This document shows, one piece after another, positions 1 to 12,870 of a DNA stretch of 64,000 bases. The first letter of the stretch is position 1; every line of letters begins with the position of its first letter. Source of the DNA: Polytrichum commune (lineage: Eukaryota > Streptophyta > Polytrichopsida > Polytrichales > Polytrichaceae). Location of the stretch: positions 46,810,001 through 46,874,000 of the forward strand of contig OX485804.1 in NCBI GenBank assembly GCA_950295325.1. The letters run 5' to 3'. The position numbers and the translations under genes are program-made. Below the pieces are notes generated by a model that worked only from the letters and a program-made list of their open reading frames with translations, was not told the origin of the DNA and searched no databases.

Positions 1-28
1 TTATGTTTCTGTGGTTGGAATGTGGCAG

Positions 29-715
29 GTGGAGGAGGAGGTCTTTGTTCGCACATTAGATCGGCTCAATGAGAAAGAAAAGAATACAAGCAGCAAGGAT
101 GTAATGGCCAAATGAATTTTCAATATTCCTTTCTTCAAACTTCACATCATATATTTATATGTTTACATGTTTACATGTGTTTACAGAATTCTCAGCTGGA
201 TTTTTTATTTCTTGGTGTGGAGAACTATGTATTAATTGCAGGGAGATGTTGCATGAAGCAGGGTAGAGCTGGCCAGGGCACAACAGGTGCTGATAGAATG
301 CAAGCAGGACGTGAGCTTCTCGAAGCTTTGCAATCAGAATTGACTGCAGTGCCTGTGACTCCGCTGCAAATGGTTTCTCCCGAGCCTCTTCAAGCAATAC
401 CCGAGACAACTCTACATCTCGAATTGCAGAGCAACGCAGAAGCACCACAGGTGAGCTTCTAATCTAGGTTGTGTGACAAAGTTTATTGAAACAGGTCTGT
501 AGGAATGTAAAACTCGGATAGGAGCCTCTACTGGTATAAATGCCTGCAAATGTTTAGGCCTAGCGACTATCATGTGGCTCTTGACCCTTGCAGATTAAAT
601 ATGAGAATCTCTGTGTATGCAGATGGAGAATGGACTTCCAGCTTCTCATTTGGAACTTGAAGATGAAGAAGACGAGGATGAGTTGCTTCGAAGACTCGAG
701 TCTGGCATGTCATAA
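29..715 (+). CDS. 3' end of an unrecognised gene (three terminal exons, partial)
   Basis: Three exons are proposed. 29-100 follows an AG acceptor, reads VEEEVFVRTLDRLNEKEK and onward, and ends before GTAATG. 262-450 reads GRAGQGTTGADRMQAGREL and onward, and ends at CACCACAG before GTGAGC. 623-715 reads MENGLPASHLELEDEEDEDE, then LLRRLESGMS and stop TAA. All junctions are phase 0 and join into one open frame. The start of the middle exon is the weakest border: the acceptor at 239-241 would put the frame out, so I used the AG at 260-261. The C-terminus is acidic and ends in a segment fitting the first part of an ESCRT-III MIM1 motif (E-x-x-L-x-x-R-L), but the final Leu-Lys/Arg is missing. I do not recognise the family. 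The gene begins upstream of the window. Confidence 0.5.
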
Positions 716-2029
716 CCTTTTTCAGCAAGGATAATTGTGTGAATTCATAACATAATAGGGAAAGCCCTTTGATATAATTACGATTCCTGTCTCAATTCAT
801 CTTATATCCATTTCCAATCTGGTATATAGATAACTTGAAGTATCAAAGAATGATAGGAGTTTTACTTTTAAGAGAAAAAGAGGGTTAACAGTTGCAGATC
901 CAATTCTGGCCATAGAGCCACAGCTCACAATCCCAGGCTTAGAGTACCCCACACCTCAATATCAACTTTTGAACTGCTTTTGCACTATAAAGTGTGGGCC
1001 AAGTCAAGTTAGGTTCTGTTAACTTGCAGATTTAGGTTCTTAAGCTGGTATGTAGTTGTAGTGATGTGGAAAAAGAGCAAACAAATTTGAACTATTCTTC
1101 GGATCTTCTTATTCCTACAGTATGGACTTTCAAGGACCACCACTTGGCACATCTGACCTCTTAAGGTAGAGGGTGATATATCAAACACCCCACCGAAAAG
1201 CAACACCTCCTAATCTGTACCCAGAATACATCTTAAACCGTTTGAATGTCTACTGCTCAAACTGGAGGTGGACATGGGTAAAAAGCAGGTGGTTTTGGGA
1301 AAATGCAGGGTTGGTCTTGGTAGAAAGTGGGATTTAATTTGGGCCAGCACCAGAATGTGGCTAGGGTGCCTTACTTATATGTATTTGTTGAGATCCCAAA
1401 TGCCAAAGAGCTCAATTTTTTATAGGGTGGAAAGTTGGTTTTTGTGCGGGATGGTTTGGACCAAAGGCCAGGTAGTTTTGGATGAAAAGTGGAACTGATT
1501 CTGGGAGCCATTTGCAGTGGGAAAAGTGAGGGTATAGAAACAGATTGAGGAAACTACAGTAAGTGACTTCAAAAATTTGTAGTTTATTCATATAATGTGC
1601 GATTTAATTTACTTATGTTTCTACTATGTCTAAGTCTATTTGCTCAGCCAATTGTGCATACCACGTAGTCCACATGGACTCTACGAATAGCCCAAATCGC
1701 ATAAAGTGTTGGTTTAAGCACACTCTACCTTAGAATCGCTCAATACTTTACATATTTGGCGAAGTTTAATTTTTCTATCCTTTTCTAAGAGATTGGGACA
1801 CCCAATCGAAATAGCTCCTGCATGTCAAAGTCCACAATCTTTCACAAAAGCTAGTTGCAACATTCTGAAGTTTCAATGTCTTGTCACTGAGTTACTCATA
1901 ATTGTACAATCTTGTAGGTGCCAGATTCACCTTTACTAAACCTCCTGTAATCTCTTTTGAGATTATGAACTTAATATTGACCTTTCGCACAACACTTTCT
2001 AATCAAAACCTTAGTTTGTGTGAATTTCT
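716..2029. other. convergent intergenic region, no gene seen
   Basis: This 1.3-kb AT-rich stretch separates the stop of the upstream plus-strand gene from the stop of the minus-strand Vms1 gene, so both 3' UTRs should lie here. Short open frames are present but have no family resemblance. I see no RNA gene or clear repeat. Confidence 0.5.
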
Positions 2030-5000
2030 CTACTCTTCCAAAGCCATTTTATGTACACGCACACAGGTAGTGCTGCAGTACTGGTAAGAAAATCGTGTGA
2101 AGGGGATTTTTCCTGCCAATGAAGCCCCACAACATGAACACACGTTACTTGGAGCTGAAGAAACCAGGCCAGGAGCTCCGTTTAAGGAGCTTGTTTGCCC
2201 TTGGCCTGCACTTGAAAGCGCCCGTAGCCTGAACTCTGCAGCTGCAGCTCTTGTCTCCCTCTCCTGCGCTTGTGCCTTCAACACTGCCTGCAACCAAAGG
2301 ACAATCAGAAATTCAACTTCTTTCTTCACCAAGCAAACAGAACTAAAGGCATATTTCACATTACAGTCAAACTACACTTGCATCACTTCATCAAGGTAGA
2401 CACAAAATCAAGTGTGCATGGCAACAGAAAGATGAAATGTATTGTGGAATGATACTACTGAGACTAAATGTTCTCTCCATAACAACAGTACATAGGTTTT
2501 CATCCAAAGAATTCTGGGCCAAAACTTAATGACAGGTGGAATGTAGTGGACCAGGTCAAGAGAAGATGCAAAACCTCTTGGTACTCTTTGGACTTTGGGT
2601 CCAAGGAGATGGATCCCACAAACATTTGTTTAGTGCGGTCTTTGTCATAGCGCACATTTGCTGCTGCTCGAGCTGCCACCTCCGCTGCTTTAGAGGCAGC
2701 TTCTGCTGCCTTTGCCTCTGCCTACAATATAGAAGACAGAAGAGAACGATTTCCTCACTTCACTGTCTTTACAAAAGCAGTTGGATATACAGCTAAGTTT
2801 GAGGTTCTAGTTTCAAAGGTTCTCCATGTTTACCCTGATACTAATGAGCATGCATTCCAACCAAAACTGAATGAACAATAGTGGAGTACCTGTTTGACTT
2901 TGTCTTCAGCCTTCTTGAGCTTCTTGCGTTCTTTCTCTTTTGCTTTTCTCTTTGCATCTTTCTCTGCCTAGAGACAGCAATAAATCATCAAGCTCTAGTG
3001 ACCTAATATTGACACAATACCTCTGAATCAAAGAACTAGTTTAGAGACCTATACATCCTCCTGACAAGAGGAACACTTGCAAGATATCCTTGACAGAGCA
3101 TAAGATTAAGCCCACAACTATAAGCTGGTGACTAATCCTTTGAGAAGGTAACAGGGCATTTGAGTCAAAAGAGGGCAAGAACAATAAACACATCATTTTG
3201 AGCCAATTTCTCTAGCACTTCAACTCAGCGGTATAAACTTAACATATGAAGTGGTCAAATAAGATTGTGGAAAACTGATGTGGCTGCCTGCAACTTATGT
3301 CAGAACTAATGAGCAACTTACCTGCTTCACTTGTTGTGCAGCTTCCAACTCATCTGTCAAAGGGCTCGGAACATTTGCAGCATGCCAATCCCACTTGTCC
3401 AGATGTAATGCCATGAATCGTCGGAACACATTCCGTGATTCTTTGTCTTTAGCAAGTGCATATGGAGTTCTTCCACCCTTGTCTTTGACACAAGGATCAG
3501 CACCTTCTTCTAACAGTTTCAAAATCCTCTCAATTTCACCTTCCTTGGCTGCCTCATGCAAGGGAGTCCGACCTGCATTATCCTCTTCATTGATCTCTGT
3601 TTCTAGAGACTCTGTAATAATATTCTCCACCTTGTCAGTTCCCATTTTTTTCCTGCTACTTGCATGTTTCGATTGAGGTGGCACATTTTTAGAACCATCA
3701 ACTCCTTGACCTCTAAGTGCCACTACTCCATCTTTAGCTGATGACTTGTCAAAGAACGATGACAGACTATCCTCGTCTACTTTGTAAATTGTGCCAAGCA
3801 AGTAAGTGATGCGCTTTGCTTCCTTCATTGTGGGCCTTCGAGTGGTGAATGGTATCCTTCGAATCCTTCCATCACTTGGGTTCAAAATGGCATTATCACC
3901 ACCATATAAGGTTTGTGCATTGCTTGAAGGGGCATACACAAAGAGATGGGATGCAGCTTGCAAGTGCTCTCTCCAGGAAGAAAGAAGCTCCCGTATATCC
4001 TGCAGCATTTGCCAAAACCCGCTTATCAACCATTCCAGGATCTACCAAATCAGCAATCATAGTGCAGCTAAATTCTGTTGCACATTTGACGCAGGGAAAT
4101 TCACCAAAGATTAATCATTACCCAGCAAGGGCAACTTTGCAAGTACCACCTGACCAATAAAGAACATGCACTGAACATTGAAAACCATTCTCCTCGTCCA
4201 GTGAGTGATTGAAAACTTGATCTCAACTTGGTACACACTTAGACATAAGTGCACATATCTCCCAGTACCACTTGCATTGTACCAGGAGGTCTGTACTATG
4301 CTACAGAAAATAGGTCATCCCTTTGCTGGTTGCTTTCAAGCTACAAATAGCAGTATTTGATAGTGTTCAAAAGCCTCATTCACTCAAGGTTTCAGCTGTA
4401 ACCTGGAGATATTGCTACTTGAGCAACACTGACAGAGTGACGTGGACTCACCTTTTGGAGAGCTTGTTCATTGTAGCGACGAAGAGAAGCTCCAGCAGAC
4501 TTGGGAGCTCTACCACTGGCGTCATGCGCTGATTGCCTGCCACCTGCTTTGGCCCTCACCACATACCTGCATTAGCCCACTAGAGTCGGTTGCCACAATA
4601 CAAACTTTTCAAGTAACCTGTATAACTCACAAGACCTAAGATATCCTCTCCTTCCACAACAATGTCATGTCAATAGTTGCAATTAAATACCATGCCAGTG
4701 TGTCCTTGTGCCAAGCATAGCTACAAGAACATCTATCTACATTTTAGAACATTACAGGTAAAATATCCTCACATTGAGTAGAATTTGGAAAAATATGAAC
4801 ACGTCCAAGGAACCATAAATATAACAAACTGACAGCAAAAAAGTTGGAGAAACTACCTGTGGAATGTCTGGTGTGCAATTACAGAACCTCCTCTAGTGTC
4901 GACAACTAAACCTGCAAAATGTCCACCAGCTGCAAGGAGTATAACCCACAATGACTGTTTGTCTGCACGGGTCAAGGACCTCAGACGCTGGAGAACATCA

Positions 5001-6781
5001 ACTTCCTTCAAGCAGAGTCTATCTTCAGCTAGAATTGAGTAACCCTTTTCTCCTGGTAAGATCTCTTTATCTGTTACCAGCAAACAGCGCCAAAGTAGAA
5101 TGGCATGCTTTGAGTCAGGAAATTCAATCAATACACGATTATCTCGAGGTCTTTGCTGAAGCTGCTGTTGCAAGTTGATTTCATCTGTCTCGGACTCAGT
5201 ATCAGATCCTGAGATGCTTGATAAGTCATCATCGTCACGATTGCCTTTGCTCTGTATCATCGCCTCAAATTCATCCTCATTTAAAGCCTCTTTGCCTGCA
5301 ACTTTCCTCTTTACCTGCATGAAGACCTCCAATACTAAACTTAAATTTACACAATCTGTAGAATGATCCACTGCTTTACACAGACCACTAAAAACCAGCC
5401 ACAGACCAGACTCAGTCAAGTAGTAAAAAATATCGACTTCCATAAAATCAGGAGATTTACGAGTGTATCCAGCATTGGCTTGTCATCCCAGGTATCCCCA
5501 TCGTGCAGTAAAATGAAACCAAAACTGGTATCCCGCTCAGTAGCTTTCTACTCGCTTGAGCTAGTGCTAAATCTGAAAATGGTGCAGGAGGGAATAGCAC
5601 AAGAAATTAGGTCATTTTCAGTGTTCTTATATGGTACAACCACCATATTGAAACCAAAGCACGATCTCACATTCAATTGAGACTGCTGATGCAGTTATTG
5701 ATGCAGGGAAATGTAGCTATTGGTTTTTCGAATGAAACTTCAGGGATTGCGAATAAAAGAGGATATGTGCTATCAAAGGGGTGGCTCAAACCCAAGGCCT
5801 TAACCGACATCCCACAGGCCGGAATAGTGCTTGGATGGGTGACCTTCCTGGCACTTGATCTCCAATCCACCCAACATCATAGTGGGGGCATCTAAATGAA
5901 TTGGATTATTTCAACCAACCATGTGGGAACCTAAGGGCTTGCCCTCAAGGGAGATAGGTGCAAGACAACTTGTTCACGGAAGTCCAAGATCTTCACCTTT
6001 GAAAGAAGCCAGTAGTCCAAGGCCCCTAATTCTCGTGATGCCCTTTTCAGGATTACATGTAGACTTAGACCAACTCAAAGATAAGCAAGACCATAATTCA
6101 CGGCTGTGGTAACATTGGATCCATCTCTTCCTCTTATGTGCTATCAAGTTTATTCTACATTCAATGCTCCAGTGCCCTTCAAGTGTTCACCTCTGAAAAG
6201 GAGGCAGTAGTCTTCAAAACCCTCTACTTCTTGTGATGCCCATTTCGGGATTACGTATCGACTTACATCAACTTCAAGATGAAGCATCAACCCCATAATT
6301 CACGCCGGTGGCAACATCAAAGTCACCTCTTACTCTTCGATGCTATCAAACAATTCGTACATTCAATGCCCCTGGAGAATCCAACGTAATAAGATCAATG
6401 GGGAAACGTATGACTTACGTTGAATTTGTGAATGTCAGACTTATAATGAGCTCTTTGCTCCTCCAGTGACTGAAAAACAGCTCGACATCCATGGCACACC
6501 CAGTTCTGCGGCAACACTGGACCTTGTTGAACTCCAGGCCCAATTTCCAAGCCCTCTTCACGAACAAGCGATAAATTCCGCAGTGCCTCTGTTCCCTCTT
6601 TGATTCCGGACTTTTCTCCTAATCCAAATTCCTGCACTGTCTCTAAGCTGTCTTCGTTAGATGCTCGATCGTCTCTCCGCTGTGCATACAGCACCGCCCT
6701 ATCGAAGAATCCATTTGGTGCATTGAACAGACTCTCGACAGATTGTTGCTGCACAGACGGTGATGGTCCTTTGCGACTCAT
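2030..6781 (-). CDS. VMS1: Vms1/ANKZF1-like peptidyl-tRNA hydrolase of ribosome quality control, 7 exons
   Basis: Vms1/ANKZF1 proteins cleave the peptidyl-tRNA bond of nascent chains stalled on 60S subunits and work with Cdc48/p97. Exons on the minus strand: 6781-6419, 5314-4857, 4566-4452, 3999-3322, 2967-2890, 2721 to about 2680, and 2287-2030 (stop TAG). Phases agree across the clear junctions. Domains for a product of about 663 residues: C2H2 finger at 94-121 (C96, C99, H112, H118); VLRF1 domain from about 155 into exon 4, with GGHFAGLVVDTRGG, HQTFHRYVVRAK and the GxxQ-type loop AGGRQS (Gln about 285, the catalytic-type position); ankyrin repeats about 451-510 (GRTPLHEAAKEGEIERI); an Ala/Lys/Glu-rich coiled coil over exons 5-7; and a C-terminal CSCC...CSTTC cluster like the Vms1-associated treble clef. 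The start is ATG 6781 (MSRKGPSP); the frame is open a little further upstream but lacks an ATG. The donor of exon 6 is uncertain. Confidence 0.93.
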
Positions 6782-7120
6782 GTTTATGTCGTCTGCTGCC
6801 AATGTCTTCTACCGTGCACAAAAACTCTAGCAATTCAATCGTCACCGAATTCGGTGACAAATTTCGTGCGCAAAATGGCCAGCAAGTCGATGCTTCCAAG
6901 TGCATACCGCAAACCCTAATTCTCTGGTTCACGGGAGAGACGGATCCGAAAGATTGAATCTGCCGAACGTGGATGAACGAGATGTCGGGAATCGTTCGTC
7001 GGTAACATTCGTTGGAGTCCATATGGTCGTGACCATACTGACATGCCACCTGTCCATCAACCAATGAGTTCTTTGTAGCAGATATTTGTCAATCTGACAT
7101 TATTCTAATTTGGAGAGAGT
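6782..7120 (-). promoter_or_regulatory. 5' UTR and promoter region of the Vms1 gene
   Basis: This stretch lies upstream of the Vms1 ATG on the minus strand and ends where an inverted-repeat element begins at 7121. It should hold the 5' UTR and core promoter. I could not identify a convincing TATA box or transcription start, so the assignment rests on position only. Confidence 0.35.
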
Positions 7121-7457
7121 GGGCCATCAGTAAACGGTTCCTACCAGCATGGGCCATTTTTAGCTCTAGTGATAGTCATTGGCCAGTGACAGTCATTGGA
7201 TATAACTACACCAAATGTGATATTTAATGTGACTTATTGTTTGGATTTACACGGTGTAATATCTTTTTATTATTGAATTTTTTTTTACCCAATACAGGTG
7301 TCAATGTCCTGTAATGTCCAAACTATTAATTTAACATTTTTTGGTAAAGTATGAGATATACAGTAAATAAATATAGCATTGCGTAATTCCAAATAGTAAA
7401 TCACACTAAAATATCATCTTTCGTGTAGTGTTGGTAGGAACTGTTCATTGGTGGCCC
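7121..7457. mobile_element. inverted-repeat element containing a second MITE-like element
   Basis: The outer ends are inverted copies: 7121 onward reads GGGCCATCAGTAAACGGTTC and the complement of 7457 backward reads GGGCCACCAATGAACAGTTC, both followed by CTACCA. Inside, 7205-7429 has its own inverted ends, ACTACACCAAATGTGATATT against ACTACACGAAAGATGATATT. No coding frame is present. This may be one long palindromic MITE or an inner element inserted in an outer one; the uneven spacing (about 59 bases on the left, almost none on the right) favours insertion. Confidence 0.6.
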
Positions 7458-10400
7458 ACACCTGTGAGTGTGGGTGGGCTATAAGTCTTCGTATTTTCAA
7501 ATAATTGATGAGTCCAACACACCGATTATGGTATTTAGTGTCACGGATACTATTGGTGAAGGTCTAAACTGGAGGCTCAATAGTGTCATGTCCACTAGCT
7601 ATCGATATGATATCATTTGTCAACATATGGTAAATTTTGTTACATAGATGGTTATGATACAATGTTTAGCGTAGCACATTAGAGTGCTTGAGATAATAGT
7701 TTATATTTTAGTATGCAAGAGGAAGATATAAAGGAGCATATCTATGTCAAGTGTCATATGTCTACACTTATGATCTACTTGTTGACCATTTTGTAGCCTA
7801 AGCATAAACCTCATCATATTATTTAGCATACTAATGCGAAGATATTAGTAAGCACACTAACGCCAAGTGTCATGAGGTTACACTAATGGTCAAGTTGTTG
7901 GCCCTTAATGTAACCGAGCAAACGCCTCATAATACGGTACATGACATTATTAGGAAGGTGTAGTGGAACCCATAAAGTATTCCTTGTTGGGAGTTTGATT
8001 AATTCAGACTTGCTTGACACCAAAAATATAAAAAAGGCAACACCAATATAACAAACACCTCCGCACACATATGTACACACTTTATTCACATAATATAATT
8101 ACACAAAAGCCTTAAAAAGCCCTTTCCACATTGTCCTTGCACAAATCCCTAACAAGTAAATATAATGAAATGTTTGCGGGGTTAGCACTACTAACATTGT
8201 CATTTCCCATGCCACAGTGGCTCCCCATCACAAATGTGGAAACTACATAAGTGCCCACAAACTACACACGCTTGACGCCAAAGGCCACCACCAACAAAGT
8301 CGTCAGCTTCGGTGACACTTACACATAACTCTTCCTCGAGCCATCTCTTTTATAGATCTCTTAGAGCATCATCACCCAATACCTTCCAAACGAACCTCGT
8401 CATCTTCATGCAAAAAGTCATGTTGATATTTCTCTCCACCACCTTATGATCAAAAACACAATTTGTTAAGCATTGCAGTACCTCATGTTGGATATTCTAT
8501 TGATAGTGTCCCAAAAAACACATTTGAGATGTCCTCCAATTGAATGCCATGAGGATTCATCATAATCCTCTGAATGGAAGCAACCCTTTGTGCATAGCCA
8601 AGACTTAGGCCAAGAAATAGCTAAATGAATGTAAGGCATTACCTTGGGTAGGTACAAAGAGAAGAATATAACCTAGTGAGCCTACAACTCCTTGTCATGA
8701 AAACACAAAGAGCATGCATGTGAGGATGATGAGACCTAAGGATATTTTGTGTGGGTTGTAAGTTGCTAAGGGCGTTACCTTGGAGGAAGGAAGGTTTCAC
8801 CCTATTTGAGTAACCTAAACAAACTAAAACATATAACTAAGGATATAGCTTATCATCTTGTTGATGCATTGTTATTATGTTAACTTGAGTGGGTGAATCT
8901 TGAGACAAGTTGCAAGGACCACCGGAAGATGAAGGTGGTGATTATAATTGTGAAGACTTGCCCGATGGTCGTAAGTTGATTAAGCAAACATATTTTTGAG
9001 ATTATCACAAGCATAAATCATGGCAATTAAAGACTACGCAATTACTCAAAAGACCTCACCCCGGACATTGTCCCCTCATTGTCATGACTATGAAGGTCTT
9101 TGACTACTTGCCAAGCTCTTGAGCTTCATGACTAACATAAAGGATGGGATTAGAGTTTTAGGAATCCACACACCGAATACGGAATCATATACGATTGAGA
9201 AATCACCAATGAACCATAAGAGTGTGAATTAAACCTAACTAAAAAGGAATGAAGGAGTCAAAGACATAGATTGCTAATAAATAAATAATAAAACATTAAC
9301 ATCAATGTGACATTAATATATAAACACTAACTCAATTTGCCATGAAACCTAGTACCATGGTTTGTTGTCCTTGGGTTAGTTTTAAGTATAGAAAAACCCT
9401 AACTATAAGTGGGCCATACTTGGGAGAGGAATTATCGCATACACACATACCTATCATTCATCATATGACAAAGAAATCAACCCCTTTATAAATTTATGAT
9501 TGGTTTGTCTTCGATGACTTGGACTAGACTGATTTAGGGTATTGTTGATTATTTTTGTATTAGATAAGCTAAAATGCATATATTGGGTCTCCATAATATC
9601 TTGTGATTTTTGTGTTAGATGAATGATAGATATGATTGTATATGATGCTTCCGTCTCTCTCCAACTGGATTTGCATTATAAAGATATATGGTCAACCCCT
9701 AAATACATTTGGGCATTTTGGGGTGCAAAAACGGTGACCTCGTACATGATCCCAAATGCATTTAGGGGTAAAACACATATACATTCATTGCTCATTTATA
9801 GAACTATTGCTCTTGCACTAACTTTGAGCATGAACTCTTCCATCAAACAAATGAAACTACCTACATATTTATAAGAAGAAGAAGAAGAACTCCAGTCTCC
9901 AGAGGAGGCCGGAGTGAATAAAGTGTCTATTCGTAGAACACCCTAGGCCATGTACATATTTATAAAATAAATTGGGAGATCAAGTATTCCTTGTACACCG
10001 TTATACATCACTTCTTCATATTTGCTAGAGATGTCATATCCAATAATTGTAAGCATGAAGCTCTTTGTCAAAATTAGTAAAAAATTGAATGATTCACTAT
10101 TTTGCATGTGATACATTTTACATAGTGAGATATGAGGGTCAACATAAGTAATGAGGTGGCAAATTAACACTACTCCTCTCCTTTTCTATATTGGAAATAT
10201 TCAAAGGGGAATTGCAACCTCTAATTTGAAGTGCAAGGTAGGGACTCTCTCACTCCTCTCGGTGCCTATTATCAAAGAGGGGATTGAGTGGTTTGTGGCT
10301 ATTATTGGCTTTGGAAGTTTAGGTGTAAAACTTGTTCTTATTAATACATGCCACAAAGAAGTTCAACTAGTCATGGTATTCCCGAGTGAATGCCCAAAGC

Positions 10401-12190
10401 TTGCAGTTAAGCATTGTTGAAACATCACAATATAATTGATTATGATTAACCTTGACTCAATTGAGTAGTGATAAAAATTATAAATGCATTTTTTTAATAT
10501 TATTATGATCATACTAATAAATGAGACATTCAATGGATTGTTTCCATATGATAGACAAGGTTACTGTGGACACCTCAAATTTTGTGGAATCATCCAGTTG
10601 ATGGATTCGAGGATTGGAAGCTTGAGTATGTATGCAATTGCAAATCAAGACCAAAGAATTTGGAATCGTTCACTTTGGAGTTGATATGGGCTCCTGAATC
10701 AAAGATACTTGTCTTTCCAATATGGTGTTACAAGGGAACTCTTTTATCGTTCAATGTTGTGTAAGTGGACGACATCATTAGCACTTTCTATATGGGTCAT
10801 TTGCCAAATAAAACCAAGTTCAATATTTATGTCAGTTGTGTCATGTCTCTAAAGTAGTCACTGATGAGATAAAAAATGTTACCAAAATGGTTTGTTCATT
10901 ATAGAATACCTACGAAGAAGAAGAAATGTCACGCAATCCAACCTGGATTTGAGCATGTTGGCTCTACCATGCTCAAGAATTCCCTTGGTGCATGGTGGTG
11001 TTTATTGCCTACCTTGCAGTGGATGGGCTTTTGTTTGTTAAATATACATATTCTCATTTTTTGACACTTATCATCCTTGGCAAAATTAGTGCTCCAGTTT
11101 GTAGGTAAAATCTTGGACATCTTCTATTTGTTTCGTATGATTTTGGAATTCATCTCCTTCCACACTTGAGTACACCACATAATAGCTTGCCTTACATTAG
11201 GTAGTTTTTTTCCTCGAGTCATGGTGAGTAGTAGAAGAATCAAACTAAGAGAGAACCCGCTCCAAAAGCTTTTTCTTATACAAAACTTTGAATAAAGCAA
11301 TTAATTCATGATCCGATGTTGTACACACTTGTAACATTAGGTGGTAAGAAAGAATATTAATATTGCTCACATGTAAGGTTCAAAAAGTAAATGATTCACC
11401 CCTACCAAAATTGTATGTTGCTTCTTGTATTCACAACAAAACTAAGTGTGGAACAATACTTTTGGGTTCTATGCCAATGAACTATTCCTTGCACTTAATA
11501 TCTTGTTTTGTTGGGCACAATAAAATAAAACAATCTCATCCGTATTGTAAACATCTTTTGGCACCATAACCAATGCGAAGGAGGTCATTGTTTACCAAAT
11601 TGTGTGCAAGTTATTTTTGTCTCTAGACTTCATCATCAACACCAAAATTGTTGATATTACATCCTCCACTGAAGATTGTTGTCACCTCCAAAGCCAAAAA
11701 TTTGAAGAGTGGCATGGGCAAATCTAGGAGTGCAAGTCGGCGAGGACTGAAATTTCTAATACTAGTCTGCAAATCCAACAATCCTTAAACCCTTCGTTGT
11801 CCAGTCAAACCCAATAACTCAAAAGTGTAATGTATGTTTTGAAACCAAAGTTTCAAACAATTAACTTAAGTTAACCCATTGATGAGTCCACCATGTATTC
11901 CCCAATCCCAAGCCAGATCCTTAGTGTGGGTCCTACCACATGCACGCACTAATCACTCGAGTATGTGACAAAGCGGGCCTAAAATATGTCATATTACGAG
12001 TGTCATAGTTGTAATAGCGGGGTTAGATTGTACATCAAAAGCAACACAACAAAAATACTCACCCATGTCAATTTCCTAGAAAAACAATCAATGTGCCCCA
12101 CAACAACAGGCCTTCTGAGTGTAGTGGGGACCACACTAGATCGAATGTTTGGGGCTTGTATGCAATTTATACATGGAATGAGGAGACCTA
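7458..12190. other. gene-free repeat relics
   Basis: AT-rich DNA with no supported gene. 7735-7920 is an inverted diverged copy of 33125-33295 (shared pieces include CTTGTTGACCATTTTGTAGC against its counterpart). Around 9420-9490, an AATTATCGCATACACAC segment followed by a TCATTCATC stretch recurs in variant form near 21860, 27630 and 55470, which marks a further dispersed repeat. Open frames near 8466-8657, 9623-9874 and 10151-10770 are short and have no recognisable domains. Confidence 0.5.
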
Positions 12191-12199
12191 AGTGCATAT

Positions 12200-12520
12200 G
12201 CGTAATATGATTACTTATCTCAATCAAACACCTATGTTTGAATAGCCCATGGTTAGATGTGGCTTCAAAAATGGAAGCCAAAAAAAAACAAGTGTTTAAT
12301 AGAGGTTGGGCTCCGTTCTCAAAACATGATAACCATTCTAAGCTCAACAATCACCATAGTTGAGGGTACCTATATGACCACTTAATGAGCATGAGAATCT
12401 GTCACTTTGATGATGAATTAGATATTCAAATGAACTCTAAAAATTATGTGGAAAGTGGCTACAACCTTGATTTGGATTTGTTATTCATCTCAGAGTACTA
12501 GTCTTGTGGTTCATATCCTA
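12200..12520 (+). repeat. dispersed repeat, copy 1
   Basis: This copy aligns over about 300 bases with 34925-35260 and with 36341-36645 continued at 37086-37130. Shared landmarks in order are a CACCTATRTTTGAATRG-type opening, GTGTTTAA, CATTCTARGTTCAAT, TATGACCA, AATGAGCAYGAGA, GATATTCAT, ATTTGGATTTG and a final TTCATATCCTAGGAGAAG. Inverted, more diverged copies occur at about 37280-37500 and 46200-47560. No protein frame is conserved between copies, so it looks like a non-coding part of a transposon. Confidence 0.6.
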
Positions 12521-12533
12521 GGAGAAGATAGTG

Positions 12534-12870
12534 CACTACACAAAATATGATATTTAGTGTTTGATACACTAAATACGAACGCATACACTAAATATCAATA
12601 ACCCTATGAAAGTAAGTAACATTATATGTAAACTCAAACACTAAATATCAACTATGGTAATATGTGGAAGTTGCATGTTTGAATTTAGTGTTAGTAAGGA
12701 TATGAAAAGAAAGGATATAACAAGGGAGGTGATAGTAGGGAAGGTAGTGGCACATTTATGTCTAACACTAATTGTCAAACACTATGTTTGAATTGAGAAT
12801 TAGTGTTGAGCATGGTAGGGTGGTAACAACACTAAATATAATCAAACATTGAATATCATATTTTGTGTAG
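12534..12870. mobile_element. MITE-like element with CACTACA terminus
   Basis: The left end reads CACTACACAAAATATGATAT and the complement of the right end reads CTACACAAAATATGATATTC, giving an inverted repeat of about 30 bases with few mismatches. The internal 280 bases hold many short TTTAGTGT / ACACTAAA motifs in both orientations and no coding frame. The CACTACA terminus is like that of En/Spm (CACTA) transposons, but I see no clear 3-bp target duplication, so the superfamily is uncertain. Confidence 0.6.

Noticed and set aside
3278-3676. 132-codon plus-strand open frame
   Set aside because: It lies opposite exon 4 of the Vms1 gene, whose minus-strand frame contains the ankyrin repeats.
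12534-12870. Firm assignment to the CACTA superfamily
   Set aside because: Only the CACTACA word supports it; the right end reads GTGTAGCT instead of GTAGTG and no 3-bp duplication is visible.
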